From assembly GCA_004369085.1 (NCBI GenBank), contig ML210270.1, positions 25,645 through 89,644 on the forward strand: a stretch of 64,000 nt of DNA, given 5' to 3'. The notes below the pieces were generated by a model. It did no database searches. It was given only the letters and a program-made list of their open reading frames with translations, and was not told where the DNA came from. This DNA is from Coprinopsis marcescibilis (lineage: Eukaryota; Basidiomycota; Agaricomycetes; Agaricales; Psathyrellaceae). The number at the start of each line of letters is the position of its first letter. Position 1 is the stretch's first letter. This document shows, piece by piece, positions 45,301 through 55,865 of this stretch. The translations under genes and the position numbers were made by a program.

Positions 45301-48300
45301 CGGCAGATGATATCCCCGTTGAGAAGGCAGTTGCAGTTGGTGCAGGACCGGCATTGGCGATTCCCAACTCTTGCCTCCGCCTCCTCCCTAAATCTGCGAA
45401 TGCCGAGGACGACAGGTTCGCGTCATCGTCCAAATCTGAAGCAGTGTCCCACCCCGCGTTCTGAGCTAGCTCTCGCTCTCGCTCCTGCTGCATCCGCCTC
45501 CTTACTGCAATCCTCGTCGATCTCAACCTCTCCCTCACGATGGACCCGCTCTCCGGCGACGTATCCCTATCTCTTCCCCTGTCTTCATTCACAAGCCCGC
45601 CAATCCTTGTTATTGACACCCGTTGTCGCTCCCGCTCTCTTTCTCGTCCCCGCTCCCGATCTCGCTCTCTTTCTCGCTCTCTTTCTCTTTCTCGTTCTCT
45701 TTGCCTTGCCGCGTCTCGTTGGAGAGTAGACTGTTCCGAGATATTCATCTCTCCGCGAAGCATTACAAGCGTGTCCTGCGCCGACCGTTGTAGCTCATCA
45801 CTTCTCCTCACAAGTTCTTCCCCGCTCAAACTCAACGCCCTCAGCCGTTCCGCCCTCTCCACAGTCAGGTTCTCTGTTCTCCACGGCTGCCTACTCAGCT
45901 CGCTCAGCATCCCCACAACATCTTCGTTCCCATCGGAATCACTCCCGGCACCACCCGCTGCCCTCCTCCTCATCCATCTTTGAGTTACACCACTGCGTTC
46001 GTGACCTTCATCACTGGCACTGCTGGAATCAACATCCATCGGGTGCTCCATTGCGGATATCGCTCTAGTGGTGGCAGTCCGACTCGCAGCAGCACCTCGA
46101 CCCGTCCCTTCTCCACTTCTCTGAGGTAACGTGCGACGAGAACCGTCCACATCAAACTCGTCCCGCCCCGCCGCCAACTGTCTCTGCATCCCTTGCCTAC
46201 CCGTCTCAGCTGATATAGCACTCCCGTTCCCACTCATCCTCCCACTAGTACTTCCGCTTCCTAAATTAAGAGAACCAAAGCCACTTCTCCTTGGCCTACG
46301 CACACCTCCAAAGATTTCACCTTCACCTTCACCCTCGCTCGCACTGTCCTCCACAAGAATACTCCTCCTTCTCCTTAAACTTGAATCGGTACCCGCGCCC
46401 GAACCACGACTCACACCCAGCCCCCGCCTCAAAATCATCATCTCAGCATCCGCATCTTCATCAGCCACTACTTCACGGCTTGTACCATGGTTTATCGTCG
46501 AAGCACTACTACTAGGCCCACCACTGCGCCTCCTCCGAAGACTCTCGACGCTGGCCTGATCCCTTGCCCTCATCCTTTCACTCGCAGCCTCGCCAACCAA
46601 CGAACTTGACGCATTGCTCCTCAATAGGCTTGCATGTAGTGTTGTATTGGCAGAGGAAGATGGAGAAGGCGGCCGATGGGTAAAACCAAAACGCAATGAT
46701 GGCAATCGTGGTGGAGGTGGTGGAGGTGGCCGCGGGTGGGGTGAAAAGCTGTATGAGTTTGGGGTTGAAACTGAGGTGGACGGTGTAGCAGAAGGTGTTG
46801 AGGTGGAAGCGGAGATAGACGATGACTGTGTTGTCCAGGTTGAAGTAAAAAGGGGACCTGCTCCAGAAGTAGAAACAGAGGTCGGGTAGTGATTTCTCCT
46901 GTCCAAGGAATCTAACGCGTATGGAGGGATAGAACCGGCCATCGTGAGCCAAGAGTTACCGCCCGCCCCAGCGGCAGAAGCTACAGAAAGTGGTCTTGGA
47001 CCCCTTAAGCCCTGAGTTCCGCCGCTCATGGTGCGTCGCAAGCCTGCAGGCCCAGGTCTGGTATATCGCGAATCAGAGGGAGATAGTGGCGTGGAGGGCG
47101 ATGAGGCATCGGTCGAAGCTGCAGTGGCTGCAGTAGCCGAAATGGATAGGGCTGTAGCAATTCCTGAGTTTGAGTTTTCATTGGATGCCAAGGAAGCACC
47201 GAATGCCGTTGATCCCGGCGTTGCTGCTGCATCAAATCCAGCTCGACCTGGCTCGCGACCAAAGGACTGATTCATGAGTTGATTTGCTAGAGATTGAAAT
47301 TAGGCTCCCAACACTCGTAAAGTTCAAACGTTAGAGGATTTACATACCATCAAAATCATACACATCCGAATCCAGGTTTAGATCCAACACCGGTGCCCCA
47401 GCAAGCTGCGATGTTGAGCCTGCTGGGACATTCCTGCTAGCCCCTGGCTCGGCTCTACTCCCTCCTCCGTGCATCCACATCCCTAACTCGCGCAAGGAAG
47501 GTGAGGGTGGAACGACGTCGTCCAACCGTTGCACTGCATGGGACCCTGGTCTGGAGGAAGCGACATCCAATTGCCTTGATTGTTCCGCATTCTCTTCTTC
47601 TCCTGGGCCATTAATCGGGGGTATGCTAATTGGAGGCAGAACAGGCGGAGTCGCCGAACTGAGCGCCCCGCTAATGATTCGTTGAGTTCTCGTCCTTGAC
47701 GTTGCTTCGAGACTGTGAGCCATCAGTGCACGGGCCTGTTCCTCCCTCAATTGGGTAAGCTCTTCCTCAACCTGGCGCTGGCGTTCTTCAAGCTGTGCTC
47801 GTCGGCTTGCACGCTCTGCAGGGGATATAAGCTGATGTGGTTGTTGTTGTGATCGTGCTGCTGGTGGCTGGGGCTGAGGACGGCCAGTTTCTTGTTGTCT
47901 AGAATCAGCCAAAGAGGGACCCGAGCCAACATCATGAAACGCAGGGTCGAACGTCCGCGACGAGACTTCTGCAAAGTTATGATTGCAATCAGCAAACGTC
48001 CAAGGTTGCCAAGGTAAGGATCTACGAACCAAGATAAGGGGGTCTGTGTGTTGGATTTTGAGGCGAGGAGATGGAAGATGCTGATGACGCAGAATCTGAA
48101 CTTGAATTCCGATAGTGACTTACTCTTCTTAGTCCATAGATCGGTCCCGGCGAGTCAAGGAGGTGCAACGGCGGAAGAGTCGGAGCAATAGGAGGAGAGA
48201 GAGTAAGTGGAAGTGGAGGAGGTGACCGCCTGAGAACGTCGATTTGACTGTCAAACTCTGTGAACCTCTCCAACGTGCTAGTCAAAGTTTGTCCCGATTC

Positions 48301-48984
48301 AACTTGGGCATGACGGTGCTGCTGCGGCGGAGTCGGATGGGAACGAGGACTTGCAGGAGGCGGCCTTTGTGCTACCGTTTCGGATGCGACTCGTGGACTA
48401 GTCACCTCACCTGCGCCCAGATCCGAATGAAGAGGGTTTGGCAATGACAAAGGCAGAGTCAATGATGACGACACGGCCAATGAGGACGACATGGAGGCAG
48501 ACTGAGAATTTGAAGACGAAGGCAATGGTGATTGGATTGGACGATCAGTGGAAACAGGCATCATATCAACATCGATAATGTCTGGAGTTGCGAGGCGTGG
48601 TGGGTGTGCGCTAGATGCCTCAACTTGAGCCAGAAACTCGACGGCTACAAGACTGTTGCTGCTGCTCCCGCTACCGCCAGAGGTCAAAGATGAGCTCCCA
48701 GCGCTGGATTCACTGCTCCTGCTGCCATTCGTCCCATTGTCAGACAATGAGCTGCTTGCACTCCTCGCGCGTTTGTTCCGTTCCTGGCTGCTGCTGTTGC
48801 TGCCACTGACCCCACCGTCAGCAAGGGCTATTCTAGAATCTCCAGCTTCGCCTGTCGAGCCAGTCCCACCGCCTATAGGGCTTTGTTCGTCTCCGAGGTC
48901 GAACCCGAATTGTTCGAAGGAACGCTTGAAAGATGTCGATGTCGGAGGAATCGAGACTTGCAATTGCGGTGCATTCGATGACAT
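42333..48984 (-). CDS. Very large, mostly disordered RING-H2 protein (putative E3 ubiquitin ligase)
   Basis: Six exons (48984-48030, 47968-47348, 47286-43172, 43113-42940, 42881-42813, 42761-42333) join in phase to 2,120 residues. The first 1,900 are low-complexity, rich in Ser, Pro, Gly, Arg and Ala. They include a predicted coiled-coil segment (RAQLEERQRQVEEELTQLRE) and an Arg-Glu dipeptide run. Near the C-terminus DEDFDESYDNLLSLAAGIGE leads into a RING-H2: CPICLDD, then QCPHWMHKECLQQWLQNAST and CPVCR. All eight zinc ligands are present in C-C-C-H-H-C-C-C style spacing. The final 120 residues are again disordered. RING-H2 proteins recruit E2 enzymes; the substrate is unknown. The ATG at 48984 is the first in the open frame; an upstream extension has only a non-ATG codon. 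The RING is split across three exons. Confidence 0.85.
45627..45702 (-). repeat. Arg-Glu dipeptide repeat in the RING gene
   Basis: A run of imperfect hexanucleotide units codes for alternating Arg-Glu with a few Arg-Asp and Gly on the minus strand. It is flanked by Ser-rich sequence. Such runs form charged single helices and vary in length between strains. Confidence 0.8.
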
Positions 48985-49555
48985 CTGCAACGATCTCGCA
49001 GGACTCAGACCTGCGAGAGTGTGTTCTCGTGAGACCCAACAGTGGTAGAGAAGTAGAGAGAAACAAGGGCAGGACGATGGCAATGTGCAATTGAATGACC
49101 ACCACTGGGCCCCCTCCTCGGCATGTTCCTCGCTTAGTCAGAAGTCGGTGATGTCGGTGATGTCGGCAGTGACATTGATCATGACGGCTTGTGCCGGCCC
49201 CTGCCAGTACATGTCCATTGTCCACTACTCCTCTTCTCCTATAGCCCAGGCGGTCCAACGCTCAACGTTCAACCACAATAGGTACTTGTAACAAATGACA
49301 AATCAGACGCTACCTTCATCCATTTCTCATGTTATGACATTGTTTACAGCAAGTACAAATACATATCAGCCGATGTTAGTCGGACAACCAGGCACCTCTT
49401 ATATATTATGAAGGTCACTTATGGACAGCCCAACATCCCCCGAAGTCTCCTCTTTTGCCCACTGTTCAACCAAAGGTCTGAGCAAGTCAATGTAAGTTTT
49501 GTGGATGTTTCTTCAGCTACCAATCAGCTACAGCTTGATCCCAGCCAGTACCATC
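48985..49555. other. Intergenic region between divergent genes
   Basis: Promoters of the RING gene (minus) and secreted gene E (plus). A TATATATT at 49400-49407 lies about 150 nt before the start of E. No gene recognised. Confidence 0.45.
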
Positions 49556-50052
49556 ATGCACCTGCCTACTCCACTTCGAATTATGCTTGTTTTCCATGCA
49601 TTGACCAGTGTTATGGGGTACGAAGGAGGTTTGTATGAGCGGAAGAACGATTTGGACCTGCGCAATCCTCATCGCGGAAAGAATCTTCAGGTGAGTTCCC
49701 GAGTGTTTTGCCTCAGCCACAGGGTGACCTAGCCCGCGAGCAGACGGATTCAAGAGATCAAAGTTACCTGGCGCAGGCGATTACTTCCAGAGCCCTAGAG
49801 CACCTCGAAGCTAGGGTTGTCTATACGCGTCTGGCTGCCGCACGTCATAGGCACCGGTTTCAGACCGCAGCTCACATTGCCGCAACCTTCGCTCCTGGTA
49901 GGATACAGCGCGCCCAGAATCGTCGTCGCATGGGAAACGCCGCCACTGCTGCTGCTGCTGTTGCCGACAGGAGGTTCAACCTTCCTCGTTATGGTCACAA
50001 TCAATCTCCACCTCCTCCCCCTCATTATCGTCCTTCCAAGCCTCGTACTTAG
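49556..50052 (+). CDS. Small secreted protein E, homologue of D (novel family)
   Basis: Exon 1 (49556-49690, 45 codons) encodes a signal peptide (PLRIMLVFHALTSVMG) and a short polar stretch. A 53-nt intron (GTGAGT, GTGACC branch-like, CAG at 49741-49743) keeps phase 0. Exon 2 (49744-50052) brings the total to 147 residues. After the splice it reads AITSRALEHLEARVVY, matching D's MIASRTYDHLEARVRQ. Then come Ala/Arg-rich segments FQTAAHIAATFAPGRIQRAQ and NAATAAAAVADRR, with a Pro-rich tail PPPPPHYRPSKPRT. A nearer acceptor (49722) would give a 32-nt intron, too short, so the later one is preferred. There are no cysteines in the mature chain. The function is unknown, as for D, and it lies 27 kb away from D. 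Confidence 0.75.
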
Positions 50053-50885
50053 TACATCATAGCTTTATTTACCTGCACAGCTGGAGTTTGGAATTAATTC
50101 TTCGGTCTCTTGACAGCAACTTCTTGCAGATTATATTGCAGCTGGGCCATTTCGAATCTGATGACACCAGATGTTTAGACGCGGTGCACTCGTCCGCATA
50201 GGTTTTCCGCCGCCGTGTTCGGGGACATCGGATTCGCCACCCACTGAGATAGGCTGTAGACTGTAGTGGCCGAGGCCGCCGTTCCGTTTGAGACAGCAAA
50301 ACGTTCAATCATCCTAGACAATGGTCAGATTGAAGACTTCTCCGTCGCTGACACATAACTGTACTTATGTATCAGTCCTTTGAGAGTGTCTCCGCGCAAC
50401 CAAACGAATCAAAGTGAGCCATGTGGATCGGGTGTGCCAATGGTCGTTTTACATCAACCAGTATATTGCTGAAAGCTTCGAGACACGGTACATTGGCGCT
50501 ACCCTTGCGTCCCAGTCACAGAATTGAGGATGTGCCAGAAGGAGAGGGAGGGCGTTGCGGAGTGGCGGGACTCAGCGCAATTCTGACGAGTAAATTGATG
50601 GAATGATCATGAGATCCTGTGCAAAAGCATTTTAGATTGCAAAAAGAGGGTATCTACTGATTCTGGTACTCAAAGCGGCTGACGATTGGTTAGGTTCAAG
50701 GAAAGTGATGTTACAGTTGGTGTACTTTTCGGCGACAAACAATATAATTGTCCAAGTGGGATAGTGCTCTGGCAATCCTGCCGCCAGAGGGGCCTACGAT
50801 TAGGCAAAGTCTAGAAGAAAGCGACTAAAAATAAATGTTAACGATGTGTGAGTCGAACTGGGCACGAAACCTTACTGCTCACTGG
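50053..50885. other. Intergenic region between convergent genes
   Basis: 3' flanks of secreted gene E and of the DUF6534 gene. No gene recognised; a 61-codon frame at 50421-50606 has no features. Confidence 0.5.
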
Positions 50886-52791
50886 TCAAAATGCTCGCGG
50901 TTGATAAAGCTGCTGTTGAGAGCTCTCCATGCTTCTTCGCGTTGGAGAGGTTTCGGCACTGTCAACCTTTTTGTCAACCATTGTCTGAATTGAGATGGCA
51001 AGTTGTGCGGCCGAGTTTTGCGAAGTCTGGACGAAACGGTTTGGATCAGATACAGTGACAGATGATGTTACAGGGCGCATATGACAGACCTTCTCCGACA
51101 GTACAGGTGAAATCGGGTCCGGTTCGTATCTTCTTGATGACTGTGTCATTTCCGAAAGATGGATAGATACTGGCTCGTTGATCTTCTCGCGGAGCTGCTG
51201 ACGCGCGTTCAACCTAATAGAGGTTGAATACAATTTATGCTTAACTTTCAAGACGAATGCTCACGTTGCAAGGTAAGAGTTGAGGTACACTGCAAGGCTG
51301 AATTAGCGTCGCTGGGATGAAAGGGCCATCGAACACTCACGCTTGCTGAGAAGCAGGTAAAAGCCAAGGAAGATGAAGTTATTCGGCATCACAATGTATA
51401 AGATCATTCCCAGAGCTGCGTCAATTCTGGTGCGAGAGTCAATGGTGTACCTCGACAAAGAACAGCAATACTGACGCAACAATAAGACCTGTATTCACGG
51501 TATACATCATGAGGGTCTTGATCATGCTATCAGTCCTGATATAACCAGTTAGCTGAGCTCAGCGGATTCTCAACTAAGGAACTCACTGTTTGAACCCCGT
51601 TCGAGAGCTTCGCAGCAGCCAGCATAGAGCGATGGCGACACTGAGATCAGATCCCGTGCCAGCGGCAAACGTCAAGTACATCAGGTTCTGTGTAGGCCTT
51701 GTCAGATACCTCTGCGAAGGGAACTAGGCATAAACAAAAGCTTACAGAAAGGGTGTCCAACTCCAAATACGTTTTGAGGCCAAAGCTGTTTCGTGCATTT
51801 TTAGCTTTAGTACAGATATACCGAGGGAATATTGACGCACGCTTTCACGGTAATGACTGAACCAAGGGAAATCACTTATGAGATCTAGGCACTGGCCAAC
51901 TGTATAAGAATACTCACTGATTCCCGTAACTAGCGGAAGTACGCTATGCGGTTAATCGCGTGGACGGCGTTTAATAAAGCTTAACCTTACCAAGGTCGGT
52001 CATGGAAATGAGCATCTGCGGGGACTCATTAAATAGACGCTCTCTCGCATGAAACTTGGCTGCCCACTCACAATCCATCCGGTAATCAGTTTGTTGCCCT
52101 TGCTGAGATGGTAAATTCGCTGAGCAAAAAGCGTTCTGATCATAAAGTTTGACGTTGCCTATCCGAGACAACATTCAGATTCATGTCCACGGAGAAACGG
52201 GAGGACACTCACAGTTACGGCCACATGTAGCTGATACGAAGTTTGGTTACCCTTTTGAGCCGAAGAGAACGAGGTAAACGTGAACGTACAATAACACTCC
52301 TGTTAAGTACGTACGTTAGCGAAGCGAGCCGAAAAGGACTCGAAGGGTCAACGCACCATACGGGAATGAATAATGCACGGGCATTGAAGTAGTTGGTGAC
52401 CATGTAGTGATACGTGAGATGCAGATTGAGGGAAGTGTCAAACGTGTCGAGCATTCTGCGGCTTATTAGGGCTTGTAAGTGGTGAACGTAGCGTCAATGA
52501 ACGCACAGAAGGAATGCGACCTGTAAAATTAGAAAATTATCAGAACGAAATCTACGGGCCATATGTCCATGCAACGATGAACCCACAATTGCTCTGAGAG
52601 CCGGCCTGTCGCGTCTCGGTCGGTTGAAGTAAGTGTAAGTCTGGACACAGGTGATACCCCATAGCCTAGCAGTCCGTTAGCCCAAAAGCTGAACACAATA
52701 TGAAACAGGCGTACGCCATGGCGAACATGCCTCCAAGCAGCAACGGCCCGAGCGTATCGTCGAACTTGGGTATTACAAAAGCACCAGACAT
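50886..52791 (-). CDS. DUF6534-type membrane protein with many micro-exons
   Basis: I assemble about 16 exons into a protein of roughly 370 residues. Segments in order are GAFVIPKFDDTLGPLLLGGM, LWGITCVQTYTYFNRPRRDR, VAFLL, MLDTFDTSLNLHLTYHYMVT, NYFNARALFIPVW-SVI-LHVAVT and TSNFMIRTLFAQRIYHLSKG. They continue with MLISMTDLVTGI, ISLGSVITVKA, FGLKTYLELDTLS, LMYLTFAAGTGSDLSVAIAL, MIKTLMMYTVNTGLIVA and ALGMILYIVMPNNFIFLGFY, then a polar tail. This is the usual mushroom DUF6534 layout with multiple transmembrane helices and the C-terminal DUF6534 domain. Function and ligand are unknown. Exons of 10 nt (52299-52290), 18 nt (52230-52213) and 12 nt (51929-51918) are required to keep the family frame. 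Border choices were made by phase and family pattern. Confidence 0.85.
51918..51929 (-). other. 12-nt micro-exon in the DUF6534 gene
   Basis: TTACGGGAATCA lies between a CTAG acceptor and a GTGAGT donor. It joins MTDL to MISLG and gives the residues V-T-G-I-M across both junctions. Extending upstream to an earlier acceptor would bring in a stop codon. Confidence 0.6.
52213..52299 (-). other. Two consecutive micro-exons (10 and 18 nt) in the DUF6534 gene
   Basis: Exon 52299-52290 (GAGTGTTATT) and exon 52230-52213 are separated by a 59-nt intron. Together they give the family pattern VW-S-V-I-L-H-V-A-V-T-A. If both were removed, or the second started at the earlier AAAAG acceptor, the family spacing would be lost. 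Confidence 0.6.
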
Positions 52792-54801
52792 CGTGAATGA
52801 GCTTCAACACGAGGGAGACGCGATATGCAGCGATAGGGCAAGGGAGGGAACAGAAGAGACCCAAAAGCGTCACAAGGGTCCAAATGCTGCAGGGTTTATA
52901 TACGCTGTGAACGGAAAGTGGGGTCGCAGCATTTCCAGAACGCGGCCTTTCTGGGGAAGTCAAACAAACTGGTTCTTCCTAATTCACATCTCCGATATTC
53001 CCAGGTCAACTGCCACTCCACTTTGAGTCCAGCAGGGCATCTGCCGCCGGGCGTGTGCCGATCGCACCTATTAGTGGGCTGACTTGGACTATCATAAAGT
53101 CAATCCCCTCCTGAAGGTGGCAAGTAGCCCTTACAAGCAGAATTAGGATGCAACAGCAAGTGTAGGTTCAGCTTGACACGATGGTTAAACCGTCTCATTG
53201 GAGCCGAGCTAAGTCCGGCTGTTTTTCATTTTTGAAACCGTGAATGCATATTAGCGTCTTCTATTCCGTTCTTCGGATTCCATATCTCTGGTCTAGCAGG
53301 TAAAGGTGACCCAGTTGGCGACTCTGGCCACACACACACACACACACAGAGGGTGTGTCTGCCGGTCAGCGTTTCAGATCTCGAGGTAGTGGTGGCGTTA
53401 CTACGCTAAGAAGGTGATGATCACCGTGGGAAACATTCGGCCTATGGCGCTCACTTCAGGGCCGGCACGCAAGCCCGAACCTTAGGCGCTCGCCCGAGTG
53501 GACAGACGATATCTATCAGCTCTCGACCACTGGGAGGATAAAATGAGAATTTGTGCAGAATATATGGCGCGGGTATCTATACGGATGACCCTGGCCAAAT
53601 TTTGGCCTGGAGTTGGTCACCAAAGGTCAAAACAGATTCTGATATACACGATCTTTCGGGTACTCAGGTCGATTAACATCACAAACATTCTATCAGAATC
53701 TCGCCCACGAGACAAAGGCCGGTGTCAAAATTCAAGTAATGTTAGAATTGACCTTGTCTATGGCCAGACCCGCCTAGCTTCATCTTGAAGTTGTAGCTGC
53801 ATACATAAACGGTGTGCGTGATACACATACATATGAGAGAGGAGAGCAACGTTTAACATTTACTAGGGCTGGCCTTGCTTTATAAAGTCACTGACATTTA
53901 ACGCCGCCTTGCGCCGCACGAGTGATTCGTTTCTCGATTTTTAAGATTCTTCAGAGATTATTACTATTACGATGTTATGTGTATTCCCATCATGACGAAT
54001 CTCAGGGCCAGGTAATTAAATAGATATGGAGGCAATAGCCGCAATAACATTGACGAGGAACTTTGAAAACTAACCCCTCGGAATCCGGCTGAGACTCTGT
54101 CGACTCAGGTAATCAGCCTCTTCAAAGTTCTGGAGGAGAAATATATGCACTCTGGCTGACGTGAATACTGCACAAATCTTTAAGCAGAGCTCAGCGCTCA
54201 AGATTGGGTGCGGAGCGGGCTTCAAGGGAGAAATATCATCATTTTCTGGTGGAGTCTTGTTTGCGCCCATGGCCCCACTGCAAGCTTCTAATTACGATAT
54301 TCTGGTTTGTAGCTCTAGCTTCCACGCATGGCTAGACCAGTAACGAGGGTATCGGACTTGACATAACCTCGTGAGGGAACCAGTTCAACTCTGGACGGGT
54401 TGGCAGCTAGTTAAAGGGTTTCACATCTAGGTTCGGCAAGCACCTGGGATCCTCGGCATTTTCCGTCATGTTTCCAAAGGCGTTCGCCGCTTAAATCTTC
54501 CACGCTGACAAGCTCCACAGCAGGGTTGCAGCAGGGAGCGGTTTTGCATTATATTCTCATCCGAGCTCTAAATAGCGCGCTGTGAAGGAATCGCCGGTTC
54601 TCCTTCTACAAGTCCCAGGACACTCAACTTGAACGACTGGAGAATGGAAGATGTCCGATGAACATAACTATCCCCTTGCTCTAGCTCACGAACAATACTG
54701 CGGCGGCGCTCAGGCCTTTATCAACCCTATATTAGCTTCGAGTTATAAAAACACACAGACTCGGTAAAAACGTTGAGGTCGAAGCGTAAACAAACAAGAC
54801 A
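52792..54801. other. Intergenic region, 2 kb, no secure gene
   Basis: Holds the promoter of the DUF6534 gene and the 3' flank of reductase copy 2. A 96-codon frame at 53498-53788 and a 108-codon frame at 52700-53026 (antisense to exon 1 of the DUF6534 gene) lack recognisable features. A CA dinucleotide repeat is present. Confidence 0.45.
53329..53348 (+). repeat. (CA)10 microsatellite
   Basis: Ten uninterrupted CA units in non-coding sequence. Confidence 0.95.
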
Positions 54802-55769
54802 TCAGTCACTGGGTTCGAACAAGGCCTTGTTCTGCTTGACCCATTCTCGCACTGTGATCTTCCCAACAGCCTTCTCCTTGATATGAGGGTACTTCTCTTC
54901 CGACCCTCCTTCCGCTTTAGTGTTTATCTCCAAGAGCCAATCGATTAAATGCTCCGGAAATGTACCACGAAGATGATCCTTGAAAACTTCATTCGATACG
55001 GCGTTATGAGTGACGGTACGGCCAATCACATCGCTCAAGATGGCTGCGACCTGAGCATAATCTTCCATGTCAGGACCTCCTTTTAGTGAAGACAATTTTG
55101 ACTGACCTCGTCGTAACGGAGCAACTCTGGACCAATGATGACTGGATCCCTGTACTTGGCATTCTTGGTCACTATAAACTCTGCCCCGACCCGTGCAATA
55201 TCTTCGGCAGCGACAAATGGGATACGTCCAGTTGGAACAATGGTCTCGAAGAGGTTGAACTGGTTGATTTTATACGCAAATTGGGTTCCCAGGTTGTCTG
55301 ATTATGACAAAAGCTTGGTGAGTTATTCCATTCCCCCTTTCAGGCAACACCACTTACCAATGAACCAGGTAGGTCTCAGAACAACATAATCAAGCCCTCT
55401 CTCTTCCAGATACCCAGGGACCTGGCCTAACCCTCCAGAGTCGTTGTTCTTGTCGGCTTCTGTGGCGCTGAGGTAAACAAACCTCTTTACACCCTTGGTT
55501 ACGGCGAGATCGATGAAGGGGCCAACCTGCTTCAATGGGTTGAAGTCGGCTGGTGGACCAACAATGTACACCGAGTCGATGTCGAGACTGCGTTGGGTCC
55601 ACGGGTTGTGGAATGTGGCAGGTTCATCCCATTCTAGTTTGACGGAATCGAACCCCTCTGGAACTCGGCCAGATCGCGACGCGAACAGGACGTTTCTTCC
55701 CTCAGTCTTGAGAAGTTGGGCAAGGTGAGACCCTACGGTGCTCCCTCCGCCGGTAATCAAGGTCGTCAT
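54802..55769 (-). CDS. NmrA-like NAD(P)-dependent reductase, festuclavine dehydrogenase type (copy 2)
   Basis: Three exons (55769-55358, 55297-55107, 55050-54802) give 283 residues. ITGGGSTVGSHLAQLL is the nucleotide-binding motif; GVKRFVYLSATEADKN and GYLEERGLDYVVLRPTWFID match copy 1 closely. Exon 2 is exactly 191 nt in both copies and the intron phases (1 then 0) are identical, so they are paralogues. The C-terminal third differs more (ending WVKQNKALFEPSD against WLLKHKDLFL in copy 1). A minus-strand TATATAA at 55859-55865 lies 90 nt before the ATG. The substrate is unknown. The nearby P450 might act in the same metabolism, but they are 2 kb apart and this is only a suggestion. An upstream in-frame extension of 16 codons lacks an ATG. 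Confidence 0.9.
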
Positions 55770-55858
55770 TGATAGCACTGCAGTCGAACTTGGGAAGATA
55801 ACTAGAGAATGAGACAACTGATGGAGGCGACCAGATCGGCACCTTCAACACTCAACTA

Positions 55859-55865
55859 TTATATA
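55859..55865 (-). promoter_or_regulatory. TATA box of reductase copy 2
   Basis: TATATAA on the minus strand 90 nt upstream of the ATG at 55769. Confidence 0.5.

Noticed and set aside
43139..47270. Long open frames on the plus strand opposite the RING gene (for example 45540-45983, 46131-46559)
   Set aside because: They are antisense shadows of the low-complexity Ser/Arg/Pro codons of the RING protein and have no independent features.
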